A stretch of DNA of 64,000 nucleotides, from assembly GCF_000577335.1 (NCBI RefSeq), contig NZ_CBYL010000002.1, positions 104,526-168,525 of the forward strand, given 5' to 3'. The stretch's first letter is position 1. The number at the start of each line of letters is the position of its first letter. The DNA comes from Faecalispora jeddahensis (GTDB lineage Bacteria > Bacillota > Clostridia > Oscillospirales > Acutalibacteraceae). The position numbers and the translations under genes are program-made. Below are positions 8,697 to 17,580 of the stretch, piece by piece. The notes beneath the pieces were generated by a model. The model saw only the letters and a list, made by a program, of their open reading frames with translations, did no database searches and was not told the DNA's origin.

Positions 8697-10244
8697 ATGA
8701 AACGGATTTTAGCGATGCTCTTGACCTTTGCGATGCTCCTTGGTGCCACCGCTTGCGGCAGCTCTTCCGCCGCAAGCGGTGCGTCCGGCGCGGCAGCCGC
8801 ATCGGAATCCAGCAAGGGAAAAACAGATCTGGTCATTGCGACGGCCGCCGAGGCGGTCACACTCGATCCCCAGGACGGCTGGGACGGCAACTCCCTGTAC
8901 ATTATGCGCCAGCTGTACAACGGCCTTGTCAAGCTGAACGACAAAATGGAAATCGTGGGCGATCTGGCGGAAAGCTGGGAATTCACCTCCGATACTTCGG
9001 TCACCTTCAAGCTCAAGCACGGCGTGAAGTTCCACAACGGCGATGAAATGAAGGCCAGCGACGTCGTCTACAGCATTGAGCGCGCCCAGAAGAGTGCAAA
9101 GGTAAAGACCTTTACCGCCAACATTGCCTCTGTGACAGCGGACGACGACTACACCGTCACCATCAAGACGAATATTCCCTATGCCCCGCTGATGTCCAAC
9201 CTGTGTCACACCGCCAACTCTATTGTAAGCCAGAAAGCGGCGGAAGCAGCGGGCGATAAGTTTTCCGCTTCCCCGGTTGGCACCGGCCCGTTCAAGTTTG
9301 TAAAATGGGATTCCGGCGACAAGATCGTTCTGGAGAAAAACGCGGATTATTTCGCCGGAACGGTAAAGCCCACTTCTCTCACCTTTAAGCTGATGAGCGA
9401 AGGCTCGGCCCGCACCATCGCGCTGGAGACCGGCGAGGTTGACCTGAACCTGACCGTAGCGGCCTCCGATGCAAAGAGGATCAGCGAGGAAGACAGCGTA
9501 AAGCTTGTTACGAGCATGAGTCCCAAGATTGAATATGTTTCGATGAATCAGAAAGAAAAGCCTTTTGACAACGCGCTCGTCCGTCAGGCCATCAACTACG
9601 CAATCGACCGCAAATCGCTCAACACAGTCGCAACCGCCGGCTACGGCGAGGTAACCGACTCCGTAATGAACAAGCAGATCAGCGGTTACACCGACGATGT
9701 CGCCCATTATGACTACAACCCGGAAAAAGCGAAAGAGCTGCTCAAGCAGGCCGGCTACGAAAACGGCTTTGAAACCACCATCCTGGTTTCCGGCGATACC
9801 CGCAATACGGAGGCTCAGCTGATTCAGGCGAATCTGGCCGAGGTAGGAATCAACGTCACCATCAACACGGCGGAATCCACCGCGATGCTCGAGCAGATCA
9901 ACAATGGCGGCTACAAGATGTTTATCATGAGCTACAATAACACCACCGGCGACCCCGACACCAGCCTGTACATGCTCTTTAATTCCAAGGTTCCCGCTTC
10001 CTCGGGCAATCGTTCGTTTACCAACATTCCCGAAGTGGATCAGAAGCTGGAGGCTGCCCGTGTGGAAACAAACGCCGACGCCAGAATGAAAATTTACGCG
10101 GAGCTGCAGAAAACACTGACCGAACAGGCCGTCTGGGTTCCCCTGTACTGCGTGCCGAACCTTGTCGGCATCCGCGGCGATCTTTCGGGTTACACTCCAC
10201 ATCCGCTGGGCAACGACGTGTTTGATCAGCTTTCCTATGAGTAA
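8697..10244 (+). CDS. Peptide-type ABC transporter substrate-binding lipoprotein
   Basis: A 515-residue family 5 extracellular binding protein (SBP_bac_5, DppA/OppA type). The start is set at 8697, where AAAAAGGAG lies about 7 bases upstream; the reading frame is open from 8667 but without a ribosome binding site. Residues 1-19 form a lipoprotein signal peptide (MKRILAMLLTFAMLLGATAC) with the acylated cysteine at the end, then a Ser/Ala linker. The mature part has VTLDPQDGWDGNS, the conserved LYNGLVKLN, and FNSKVPASSGNRSF near the C-terminus. It delivers small peptides or peptide-like compounds to the permease pair encoded 340 bases downstream. The hairpin after its stop probably keeps its mRNA level above that of the membrane genes. 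Confidence 0.95.
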   Translation: MKRILAMLLTFAMLLGATACGSSSAASGASGAAAASESSKGKTDLVIATAAEAVTLDPQDGWDGNSLYIMRQLYNGLVKLNDKMEIVGDLAESWEFTSDTSVTFKLKHGVKFHNGDEMKASDVVYSIERAQKSAKVKTFTANIASVTADDDYTVTIKTNIPYAPLMSNLCHTANSIVSQKAAEAAGDKFSASPVGTGPFKFVKWDSGDKIVLEKNADYFAGTVKPTSLTFKLMSEGSARTIALETGEVDLNLTVAASDAKRISEEDSVKLVTSMSPKIEYVSMNQKEKPFDNALVRQAINYAIDRKSLNTVATAGYGEVTDSVMNKQISGYTDDVAHYDYNPEKAKELLKQAGYENGFETTILVSGDTRNTEAQLIQANLAEVGINVTINTAESTAMLEQINNGGYKMFIMSYNNTTGDPDTSLYMLFNSKVPASSGNRSFTNIPEVDQKLEAARVETNADARMKIYAELQKTLTEQAVWVPLYCVPNLVGIRGDLSGYTPHPLGNDVFDQLSYE

Positions 10245-10293
10245 GGGCTTTCCCCCTGAGAAGTCCTGTTCGAAATAGCAAGAGTCCGAGTGG

Positions 10294-10326
10294 GGCGCTG
10301 CTGCAAGTCCTCTTGCCGGCAGCGCC
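10294..10326 (+). terminator. Intra-operon hairpin after the binding-protein gene
   Basis: GGCGCTGC pairs perfectly with GCAGCGCC across a 17-base loop that can itself fold (CAAG/CTTG). No T-run follows, so it is more likely a processing or mRNA-stabilising stem, as often seen after ABC binding-protein genes, than a complete terminator. Confidence 0.6.
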
Positions 10327-10355
10327 TGCTTGGGAATCGGGCGCTGTGCTGTGAT

Positions 10356-10438
10356 ATAGTCAATGAACTTGAAAACCGTCTGGTTTTCAAGTTGCGGGGG
10401 AATTCCCCGCAACGCACCTTCAGGTGCTCATTGACTAT
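10356..10438. repeat. Cloverleaf-shaped inverted-repeat element
   Basis: The perfect 11-base arms ATAGTCAATGA (10356-10366) and TCATTGACTAT (10428-10438) enclose three hairpins placed side by side: 10366-10393 (12-base perfect stem AACTTGAAAACC/GGTTTTCAAGTT, loop GTCT), 10392-10412 (TTGCGGGG/CCCCGCAA) and 10414-10427 (GCACC/GGTGC, loop TTCA). Nearly every base is in a stem, giving a four-way junction. It sits in the 340-base gap between the binding-protein and permease genes and contains no ORF. It could be a structured RNA, or a palindromic mobile element of REP/MITE type. Confidence 0.7.
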
Positions 10439-10452
10439 GAACGGCAGCAAAC

Positions 10453-10512
10453 CGCCAGCTATGCTGGCGCCGCACGGTTCCCCATGCGCTTCAAAACGGT
10501 CTTGTTTTGAAG
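10453..10512. repeat. Two further hairpins adjoining the cloverleaf
   Basis: CGCCAGC-TAT-GCTGGCG at 10453-10469 and CTTCAAAAC-GGTCTT-GTTTTGAAG at 10489-10512. The second resembles hairpin 10366-10393 in design (an A-rich arm, a CCGTC/GGTCT-like loop, a T-rich arm). Together with the cloverleaf they fill most of the gap before the permease gene. Confidence 0.55.
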
Positions 10513-10583
10513 TTTGTTAAGTATACAAAACCAACCCGAATCAGTACACACCTGTGGATTCAAAACAAAAGTGAGGGAGTGCC

Positions 10584-11510
10584 GTGCATAAGTATATCTT
10601 CAAGCGCATCCTGATGATGATTCCCGTTGTCATCGGCGTATCGCTTTTGGTTTTCATGGTTTTAAAGATGACGCCGGGTGACCCCGCGCGTGTTGTGGCC
10701 GGGTCGGAAGCGGACGAAGCGACCGTCGCGCAGATCCGGGAGGAGCTGGGGCTGAATAAGCCGGTATTGCAGCAGTATGTGGATTACATGGCCGGCATGC
10801 TGCACGGCGATATGGGCAACAGCTACACCACCGGCAAGCCTGTATTTTCAGAAATTCTCTCCCGCATGCCCACCACCTTTATCCTGGCGTTTGCCGGTGT
10901 TCTGGTGGCCGTGCTGATCGGGATTCCGCTGGGGATCATCTCGGCGACAAAGCAGTATTCCATACTGGACAACATCAGTACCCTGCTGGCTTTGACCGGC
11001 GTTGCCATGCCGAACTTCTGGCTGGGTCTGATGCTGATTCTGGTATTCGCGCTGCAGCTTGGCTGGCTGCCCAGCGGCGGCGTCACCTCGTGGCAGGGCT
11101 ACATTCTGCCCGCCGTCACTTTGGGCGTGGGCGCAACGGCAAACTTTATGCGCACCACGCGCTCGAGTATGCTGGAGGTCATCCGTCAGGATTACATCCG
11201 CACGGTACGCGCCAAGGGCGCGAATGAAAAGCGGGTCATTCTGCGCCACGCCCTGCGCAACGCGCTGATTCCCGTCATCACGGTGATCGGCCTGCAGATC
11301 GGCACGCTGCTGGGCGGCGCGGTGGTCAACGAAACCGTATTTTCGCTGCCGGGCGTCGGCATGCTGATGATCAATTCCATTAACAAAAAGGATGAGCCGG
11401 TTGTGCTGGGGTGTCTGATCACCTTTGCCGTCGTGTTCAGTCTGGTGAATTTGTTCGTTGATATTCTGTACGCGTACATCGATCCCCGGATCAAATCCCA
11501 GTACCGCTGA
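10584..11510 (+). CDS. Dipeptide-type ABC transporter permease 1 (DppB-like)
   Basis: A 308-residue inner-membrane permease of the binding-protein-dependent family (PF00528), DppB/OppB subtype. It starts with GTG at 10584 after GAGGGAG. The N-terminal segment KYIFKRILMMIPVVIGVSLLVF is the standard first helix, followed by the external domain with TPGDPARVVAG, then five more membrane segments. The cytoplasmic EAA loop that docks the ATPases is seen as YIRTVRAKGANEKRVILRHALRN (first 20 residues are the core). It forms the channel with the permease at 11525. The 340-base gap from the binding protein is unusual and holds the structured elements described above. Confidence 0.95.
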   Translation: MHKYIFKRILMMIPVVIGVSLLVFMVLKMTPGDPARVVAGSEADEATVAQIREELGLNKPVLQQYVDYMAGMLHGDMGNSYTTGKPVFSEILSRMPTTFILAFAGVLVAVLIGIPLGIISATKQYSILDNISTLLALTGVAMPNFWLGLMLILVFALQLGWLPSGGVTSWQGYILPAVTLGVGATANFMRTTRSSMLEVIRQDYIRTVRAKGANEKRVILRHALRNALIPVITVIGLQIGTLLGGAVVNETVFSLPGVGMLMINSINKKDEPVVLGCLITFAVVFSLVNLFVDILYAYIDPRIKSQYR

Positions 11511-11524
11511 AAGGAGGGCTAAGT

Positions 11525-12427
11525 ATGAAAGATTCCACTGCCGCGGCAACTATGGGAAAAGAGCAGTCCAAAAAGCGCAAGCGCAGCCAGATGACGGAAA
11601 TCTGGCGCAGAATGCGCCGCAACAGGCTGGCGATGTTCGGCCTTGTCATTGTTTCGATTTTGATTATTGTTGCAATCTTCGCAAACCAAATTGCCGATTA
11701 CAACACCGTGGCCATCAAACAGAACGTCGTCGAGCGCCTGCAGGGGCCCAGCGCCGAGCATTGGGCCGGAACCGACGAATTCGGCCGCGACATCTTCGCC
11801 CGCCTGGTGCACGGTGCCCGAATCAGCCTTCTGGTCGGCGTGGTCGCCGTTTGCATCGCACTGGTTACGGGCGGAATCCTCGGGGCAATCGCCGGTTATT
11901 TCGGCGGCACGGTTGACAACGTCATCATGCGCATTATGGATATTTTCCTGTCGATCCCGATTCTGCTGCTGGCTATTATGATCGTGGCCGCACTGGGCTC
12001 GAGCATGCTGAACCTGATGATCGCCATCGGCCTTGCCAGCATGCCGACCTTCGCCCGGATCGTGCGCGCCTCTGTTCTGAGCGTGAAGGATCAGGAATTT
12101 GTGGAGGCTGCAAGAGCGATCGGCGCCAAAAACAATCACATCATTCTCCGCCACATTATGCCGAACTGTCTTTCCCCCATCATTGTTCAGGCAACGCTGC
12201 GCGTGGCGACCGCGATTCTTTCCACCGCTTCGCTGAGCTTTATTTCGCTCGGTATTCAGGCCCCCGCCCCCGAATGGGGCGCCATGCTGGCCAGCGGACG
12301 CGCCTACATCCGCGACGCGCCCCACATCGTCATCATCCCCGGCCTTCTGATCATGATCACGATCCTGTCGCTGAACCTTCTGGGCGACGGCCTGCGCGAC
12401 GCACTGGATCCGAAGCTCAAACGTTAA
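11525..12427 (+). CDS. Dipeptide-type ABC transporter permease 2 (DppC-like)
   Basis: A 300-residue permease of the DppC/OppC subtype. The cytoplasmic N-terminus is basic (KEQSKKRKRSQMTEIWRRM), followed by the first helix and the signature HWAGTDEFGRDIFARLVHGA. The EAA loop reads VEAARAIGAKNNHIILRHIM. The gene starts 14 bases after the stop of the partner permease, with a GAAAGGAGG ribosome binding site, and is followed after 12 bases by the first ATPase gene, so translation is closely coupled. The length is normal. Confidence 0.95.
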   Translation: MKDSTAAATMGKEQSKKRKRSQMTEIWRRMRRNRLAMFGLVIVSILIIVAIFANQIADYNTVAIKQNVVERLQGPSAEHWAGTDEFGRDIFARLVHGARISLLVGVVAVCIALVTGGILGAIAGYFGGTVDNVIMRIMDIFLSIPILLLAIMIVAALGSSMLNLMIAIGLASMPTFARIVRASVLSVKDQEFVEAARAIGAKNNHIILRHIMPNCLSPIIVQATLRVATAILSTASLSFISLGIQAPAPEWGAMLASGRAYIRDAPHIVIIPGLLIMITILSLNLLGDGLRDALDPKLKR

Positions 12428-12439
12428 AGAGGTATTGCC

Positions 12440-13417
12440 ATGAACAATCACAACACATTACTGGACATCCAGAACCTGAGCGTTGAGTTCCGCACCGACG
12501 ACGGCGTCGTAAAGGCAGTCAATGACATGAGTCTGCAGATTGAGCGCGGCAAAACGCTTGGCCTGGTCGGCGAAACCGGCGCCGGAAAAACAACGACCGC
12601 GCTTTCTATTCTGCGCCTGATTCCGGACCCGCCCGGCGTGATCACCGGCGGAAGCATCACGCTTGACGGAGAGGACATTCTTGCCGCGAGCAAGCACCAG
12701 CTGGAGAAAATGCGCGGCAGCCTTGTCAGCATGATCTTTCAGGACCCCATGACCAGCCTGAATCCCGTGCTGCCTGTGGGCGAACAGATTGCGGAGGTTT
12801 ACATTCTGCATGAGCGCATCAACAAGCAGGAGGCCGCGAAAAAAGCGGGCGAAATGCTGGAGCTGGTCGGCATTCCCGCTTCGCGCGGACGCGATTATCC
12901 CCACCAGTTTTCAGGCGGGATGAAGCAGAGAGTCGTCATTGCGATGGCGCTGGCCTGCAACCCGAAGCTGTTGATTGCAGACGAGCCCACCACGGCGCTG
13001 GATGTGACCATTCAGGCCCAGGTGCTGAAGCTGATGAAGGAACTGAAATCAAAATATGACATGTCGATGCTGATGATCACGCATGACCTGGGTATTGTGG
13101 CCGAGGTATGCGACGAGGTTTCCGTCATGTATGCCGGCCGGGTGGTGGAACACGGCACGCTGGAGGATATTTACGAGCATACGGCGCACCCCTATACAGA
13201 AGGGCTGTTTCATTCGATCCCGAATATCGATGCCCGCGCCCACCGTTTGATCCCGATCCCCGGCCTGATGCCCGACCCGACCGATCTGCCGCCCGGGTGT
13301 CCCTTTGCCCCCCGCTGCAGCTACGCGGTAGAGGAATGCAGCAAAGCGCTGCCCACCAGAATACAGCTGAGCGACACGCATTCTGTTTCGTGCATTCTGC
13401 GCCAAAAGGAGGAATAA
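12440..13417 (+). CDS. Dipeptide-type ABC transporter ATPase 1 (DppD-like)
   Basis: A 325-residue ATP-binding protein. Visible are Walker [10 protein letters not shown] (about residue 41), the Q-loop region [11 protein letters not shown], the signature [15 protein letters not shown], Walker [13 protein letters not shown] and the switch histidine in MLMITHDLG. The C-terminal oligopeptide extension carries the cysteine motif [17 protein letters not shown], which in OppD/DppD proteins forms an iron-sulfur site or structural motif. It powers the transporter with the protein encoded at 13421, which begins 3 bases after its stop. Confidence 0.95.
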   Translation: MNNHNTLLDIQNLSVEFRTDDGVVKAVNDMSLQIERGKTLGLVGETGAGKTTTALSILRLIPDPPGVITGGSITLDGEDILAASKHQLEKMRGSLVSMIFQDPMTSLNPVLPVGEQIAEVYILHERINKQEAAKKAGEMLELVGIPASRGRDYPHQFSGGMKQRVVIAMALACNPKLLIADEPTTALDVTIQAQVLKLMKELKSKYDMSMLMITHDLGIVAEVCDEVSVMYAGRVVEHGTLEDIYEHTAHPYTEGLFHSIPNIDARAHRLIPIPGLMPDPTDLPPGCPFAPRCSYAVEECSKALPTRIQLSDTHSVSCILRQKEE

Positions 13418-13420
13418 AGC

Positions 13421-14380
13421 ATGGCAGAAGAACATCCGATTCTTGAGGTGCGCAACCTGAAGAAGTACTTTAAAACTCCCAAGGGAATGCTACATGCGGT
13501 GGACGATGTCTCCTTCAGCATACAGCGCGGGAAAACGCTCGGCATTGTGGGCGAAAGCGGCTGCGGAAAATCCACCACCGGGCGCACCATTCTGCGGCTG
13601 CTCGAACCCACCTCTGGCGAGGTGCTTTTCGAGGGCCGCGACATACTGGGGCTGAGCAAAGACGAAATGCGCCAGATGCGTCAGAAGATGCAGATCATCT
13701 TTCAGGACCCCTACTCCTCGCTGAACCCGCGCATGACGATCAGCGATATCATCGCGGAACCGCTCCGGCTGCACAAGCTCTGTTCCGGCTCGGCAGACTG
13801 CGAGAAGCGAGTGGAGCGCATCATGGAAACCGTCGGCCTGGCGGAGCGCCTGATCAACAGCTATCCGCATGAGCTGGACGGCGGCCGCCGGCAGCGCGTC
13901 GGCATTGCCCGCGCGCTTGTGCTGCAGCCCAGCTTCATCGTCTGCGACGAGCCGGTTTCGGCACTGGATGTTTCCATTCAGGCGCAGATTCTGAACCTGA
14001 TGCAGGATTTGCAGGAGCAGCTGCACCTGACGTATATTTTCATCACCCATAACCTTTCGGTCGTCAACCACCTGGCAGATGAAATTGCGGTGATGTATCT
14101 GGGTCAGGTAGTGGAAAAAGCGCCTGCGGTCGAGCTGTTCGAGCATCCGCAGCATCCTTACACCAAAGCGCTGCTGTCGGCCATCCCGGTACCAAGCCTG
14201 AAAAAGCGTACCGAAATGCAGCCGCTGACAGGGGAAATCTCTTCCCCCATCAACCCGCCGCAGACATGCCGCTTTGCCCCCCGCTGCCCTTATGCCTGCG
14301 ACCGCTGCGCCGAAGGCGTGCCAGAACTCAGACATTTGGGCGGCGAACATTACGTGGCCTGCTGTTTATGCCAGCAGTGA
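13421..14380 (+). CDS. Dipeptide-type ABC transporter ATPase 2 (DppF-like), altered signature motif
   Basis: A 319-residue partner ATPase. Walker A is [10 protein letters not shown], the Q-loop region [12 protein letters not shown], Walker [13 protein letters not shown], and the switch histidine lies in [10 protein letters not shown]; the C-terminal extension has [13 protein letters not shown]. The usual LSGGQ signature reads LDGGR (codons CTG GAC GGC GGC CGC, near 13873), so both the serine that contacts ATP and the glutamine are replaced. This might make one of the two composite ATP sites weak, as in asymmetric ABC transporters, or reflect a local change in this strain. All other motifs are intact. 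Confidence 0.93.
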   Translation: MAEEHPILEVRNLKKYFKTPKGMLHAVDDVSFSIQRGKTLGIVGESGCGKSTTGRTILRLLEPTSGEVLFEGRDILGLSKDEMRQMRQKMQIIFQDPYSSLNPRMTISDIIAEPLRLHKLCSGSADCEKRVERIMETVGLAERLINSYPHELDGGRRQRVGIARALVLQPSFIVCDEPVSALDVSIQAQILNLMQDLQEQLHLTYIFITHNLSVVNHLADEIAVMYLGQVVEKAPAVELFEHPQHPYTKALLSAIPVPSLKKRTEMQPLTGEISSPINPPQTCRFAPRCPYACDRCAEGVPELRHLGGEHYVACCLCQQ

Positions 14381-14410
14381 CCCGTGCACCACTGGAAAAG
14401 AGGGATGCAT

Positions 14411-15688
14411 ATGGATCAGAAATTATACCAAAATCACCTTGCCATTCTGAAAAGCGAGCTGATTGTCGCACTGGGCTGTACCGAACCGATCGCCATTGCC
14501 TTTGCCGCGGCCAAGGCCCGGGAAACGCTTGGCCAAATGCCGGAGCACTGTGTCGTTCGGTGCAGCGGAAACATCATTAAGAATGTAAAGGGCGTCGTCG
14601 TGCCGAAGTCGCAGGGAATGCGCGGCATGGATGCCGCCGCGGCCCTCGGTATTGTGGGCGGCGATGCTTCGCAGGAGCTGGCCGTTCTGGAAAGCGTGAA
14701 GGATGAGGATGTGGAGACCGTGCGCCGCCTGCTGGCACAGGACTTTTGCACCTGCGAGCTGGCAGAAGGCGTGGAGAACCTTTATATCCTCATCTCGGTG
14801 AGCGCGGAAGGCCGCAGCGCAGAGGTCGAGATCAAAGACTACCACAATAATATTACAAAGGTGGTAAAGGACGGCGCTGTGCTATACTCCAAGGACGAGC
14901 AGAGCGAGACTGAGAATGTAAAAAAGGGCGACAAGACTCTTTTAAACCTGAAGAATATCCTCGAATTCGCGGATTGTGTTCGGATGGAGGATATTGAAGA
15001 AACGATCGGTCGACAGATCGCTTATAACACCGCCATTTCGGAAGAAGGCCTGAAAGACCCGTGGGGGGCTCAGGTAGGCCGTACGCTCGTGGAAAACAGC
15101 CGCGAAGAAGACATTAAGGTGATTGCCGCAGCCGCGGCCGCTGCTGGAAGCGACGCCCGCATGAGCGGCTGTTCCCTGCCGGTGGTGATCAACAGCGGCA
15201 GCGGAAATCAGGGGATTACGATCACGATGCCCGTTGTGGCTTACGCCAGGCGATACCAAATTCCAAAAGAAAAAATGTACGCCGCCCTGTGCGTTGCGAA
15301 TCTTGTCAGCATTCATCAGAAAAAGTATATCGGCAGCCTCTCTGCCTACTGCGGTGCGGTGAGCGCCGCAGCCGGGGCGGCCTGCGGAATCGCCTATATG
15401 AATGGCGCCGGCTACGATGAAATCAGCCAGACCATCACCAACACGATCTGTACCGCAGGCGGCATTGTCTGTGACGGGGCAAAATCCAGCTGCGCGGCAA
15501 AAATCGCAGCGTCCGTCACGGCGGCGCTCACGGGGTGGCAAATGGCCAGCAAGCAGCGCGTGTTCCAGCCGGGAGAAGGATTGGTGGAAGAAAACGTGGA
15601 GGACACGATCGCCAATGTTGGCCGGATGGGACGGGAAGGAATGCGCTCCACAGATGTAGAGATTCTGAACATGATGCTTGGCAACTGA
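14411..15688 (+). CDS. L-cysteine desulfidase / serine dehydratase-like protein (UPF0597, CdsB/YhaM family)
   Basis: A 425-residue protein of the UPF0597 family, which includes an oxygen-sensitive [4Fe-4S] L-cysteine desulfidase that splits cysteine to pyruvate, ammonia and sulfide. Landmarks are IVALGCTEPIAIAFAAAKA near the N-terminus, MSGCSLPVVINSGSGNQGI in the middle and GGIVCDGAKSSCAAKIAAS near the end, with the conserved cysteines expected for cluster binding. The start at 14411 has AGAGGG 7 bases upstream; an in-frame ATG at 14384 has none. It closes the operon that begins with the UroD-like gene, so the imported compound may release cysteine, serine or a related beta-substituted amino acid. 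No paired second subunit is seen, as is normal for this family. Confidence 0.85.
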   Translation: MDQKLYQNHLAILKSELIVALGCTEPIAIAFAAAKARETLGQMPEHCVVRCSGNIIKNVKGVVVPKSQGMRGMDAAAALGIVGGDASQELAVLESVKDEDVETVRRLLAQDFCTCELAEGVENLYILISVSAEGRSAEVEIKDYHNNITKVVKDGAVLYSKDEQSETENVKKGDKTLLNLKNILEFADCVRMEDIEETIGRQIAYNTAISEEGLKDPWGAQVGRTLVENSREEDIKVIAAAAAAAGSDARMSGCSLPVVINSGSGNQGITITMPVVAYARRYQIPKEKMYAALCVANLVSIHQKKYIGSLSAYCGAVSAAAGAACGIAYMNGAGYDEISQTITNTICTAGGIVCDGAKSSCAAKIAASVTAALTGWQMASKQRVFQPGEGLVEENVEDTIANVGRMGREGMRSTDVEILNMMLGN

Positions 15689-15792
15689 TTTTGCCCTTGC
15701 GCCTACAACAGTAAAAGCAGCATCCGAAAAAAAGACCGGCATTCAAACAAAATTGTTGCCTGCTCCGCATAAACATTTATAAAAGCAATCAA

Positions 15793-15825
15793 CGGCAGGG
15801 ACCTTTGCAACTGGATTCTCTGCCG
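15793..15825 (+). terminator. Probable terminator of the catabolic operon
   Basis: CGGCAG and CTGCCG arms enclose a 21-base loop with some further pairing (GGGA/TTCTC), followed by CTTTCTTCT. A weaker terminator than others in the window, about 105 bases after the desulfidase-like gene. Confidence 0.5.
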
Positions 15826-15952
15826 CTTTCTTCTGTTTGTCAAACGCATTTATTCCATACTCGCCCTGCAAAATACAGCGATAATTTTTTTTTGCAAACG
15901 CTTTTTCCCTCTAAAAACAGCCAGATGGTAACTTTTTACTTTATAAACCCAT

Positions 15953-15980
15953 TTGACTTCCGGCCAAACTACTGTATAAT
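15953..15980 (+). promoter_or_regulatory. Sigma-70-type promoter of rpoN
   Basis: TTGACT (15953-15958), 16 bases, TATAAT (15975-15980). The start codon of rpoN lies about 70 bases downstream, with GAAAGGGGG as ribosome binding site. Confidence 0.75.
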
Positions 15981-16049
15981 AAAAATTGCAAAAATAATTG
16001 TAGATTTGGTGATTTTTTGTCGTATTAAGACAGAAAGGGGGATCGATGT

Positions 16050-17396
16050 ATGGACTTTGGCAATGAGCTTACGCTGGAACAGCGGCAGATTCTTTCTCAA
16101 AAGCAGCTGCAGTCATTACAGATACTGGCCTGCAACAATCAGGAGCTTGACGATCTGCTGGCAAATGAGTACGCGGAAAATCCAATGCTGGAGCATACCG
16201 GCTCCCAGCGGGACGATTTTTTCACCAATATCGATACGCTGTACGAGACCAGCTCGTCCTTCCCGCAGGGCACACCCTACGGAGAGGAAGAGGAGGAACC
16301 GCGCAGAAACGATATTCCCTCCGAGCCTGTCGATGTGTTGAAAAAAGAGCTTTTGATGCAGTTGAGCCGCGACCGCTATTCCGCCGAGGAATGGCGATTG
16401 TTTCCCCTGCTGATCGACTGTCTTGACGACTCCGGCTTTTTCCCGTGGGATACGGGTGAAATCGCGCTTCTGGCCCGCTGTCCCGAATCGATGGTACAGC
16501 GCTGTCTGCAGGCATTAAAGCAGCTGGAGCCGATCGGCATCTTCTCAAAGGATCTTTCGGAATGTCTGCTGAGGCAGCTTGAACATCAGGGCTGTGAGGA
16601 CCCGATTTTGCTGACGATCGTGCGCGAGCATCTTCCGGATATTTTAAAGGGACAGATCAGCAATGTGTCGCGCTCTTTGCATTTGAGCACCGCCGCCGTA
16701 CGCAAGTACCTGCTGCAGATCGGCAAGCTGAATCCCCGCCCCATTATGAACGCGCAGGAAACACAGACGGAATACATTGTCCCCGATATTCTGGTCAAGC
16801 GCAAGAATGACGAGTGGGAAATTGCCATCAACGACAAATGGATGGGTCGGTATCAGCTGAATCAGTACTATATTCGCATGATGAAAAGCTCTGCCGACAG
16901 CGAGCTGAACGCTTATTTTCGGAATCATCTGGAACGGGCGCGCTTTCTGCTTCGCTGTGTGGAGCAGCGCCGCACAACGATTCTGAATATCACCAAAGAG
17001 ATCATCGCCCGGCAGCAGCCCTATTTTCTGAATCAGGGCGGGCTGACCTCTATGACGATGCAGCAGGTGGCCGAAGCGCTGCAGATTCACCCGTCGACCG
17101 TCAGCCGTGCCATCCGCGGAAAATACCTGCAATTCCAGTACGGCTCCGTGCGGATGAAGGACTTGTTCGTCACGGGCGGCAGCGAGCAGAAAAAGGCCGG
17201 AGGGCCTTCTCTGGACGCCGTTCGGGAACAGATTCGGGATTTGATCGCAGAAGAGGACAAATCCGCGCCTTACAGCGACCTTTCTCTGGTCGCCGAGCTG
17301 GAAAAACGGGGAATCCATATTTCCCGCAGAACAATTGCAAAATACCGGGGGGAAATGGGCATCCCCAACTCCGATCAGCGCCGGTATTTCGGCTGA
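16050..17396 (+). CDS. rpoN: RNA polymerase sigma-54 factor RpoN
   Basis: A 448-residue sigma-54 factor. Region I is glutamine and leucine rich (LTLEQRQILSQKQLQSLQIL), the part that meets AAA+ activators; an acidic linker follows; the core-binding domain begins around residue 95; the helix-turn-helix region includes MTMQQVAEALQIHPSTVSRA; and the C-terminal RpoN box, which reads the -24 element, is SRRTIAKYRGEMGIP. The length is slightly below the usual 460-480. A sigma-54 activator gene (36453-37874) and a perfect -24/-12 promoter (38281-38296) occur 20 kb away, so the system is complete within this window. A strong terminator follows. Confidence 0.97.
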   Translation: MDFGNELTLEQRQILSQKQLQSLQILACNNQELDDLLANEYAENPMLEHTGSQRDDFFTNIDTLYETSSSFPQGTPYGEEEEEPRRNDIPSEPVDVLKKELLMQLSRDRYSAEEWRLFPLLIDCLDDSGFFPWDTGEIALLARCPESMVQRCLQALKQLEPIGIFSKDLSECLLRQLEHQGCEDPILLTIVREHLPDILKGQISNVSRSLHLSTAAVRKYLLQIGKLNPRPIMNAQETQTEYIVPDILVKRKNDEWEIAINDKWMGRYQLNQYYIRMMKSSADSELNAYFRNHLERARFLLRCVEQRRTTILNITKEIIARQQPYFLNQGGLTSMTMQQVAEALQIHPSTVSRAIRGKYLQFQYGSVRMKDLFVTGGSEQKKAGGPSLDAVREQIRDLIAEEDKSAPYSDLSLVAELEKRGIHISRRTIAKYRGEMGIPNSDQRRYFG

Positions 17397-17490
17397 TTGC
17401 AGCGGTACACGGAGCCCTTTGGGGAACAGGCTTTGCCCGCCTGGGCCGCCCGTTCCTCCTTCACAGCCGCACACCGTATCGTTACCGTCA

Positions 17491-17525
17491 AAAAAACTCC
17501 CGCGCCTGGCGGGAGTTTTTTTTTG
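17491..17525 (+). terminator. Terminator between rpoN and the CoA-transferase gene
   Basis: ACTCCCGC-GCCTG-GCGGGAGT followed by a run of nine T; AAAAAA precedes it, so it can also end transcription from the opposite strand (the CoA-transferase gene at 17581). Confidence 0.9.
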
Positions 17526-17580
17526 TTGTTTGCGCCTGCTCCACACTCATCGGGCGCAGGGGAAGCGTTTCTGGCAGGAA

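Larger units (their letters stand above)
15689..16049. other. Gap holding a terminator and the rpoN promoter
   Basis: An AT-rich gap of 361 bases. It holds a probable terminator of the catabolic operon (15793-15825) and a good promoter at 15953-15980 before rpoN. Nothing else is recognised; no ORF with a ribosome binding site is present. Confidence 0.6.
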
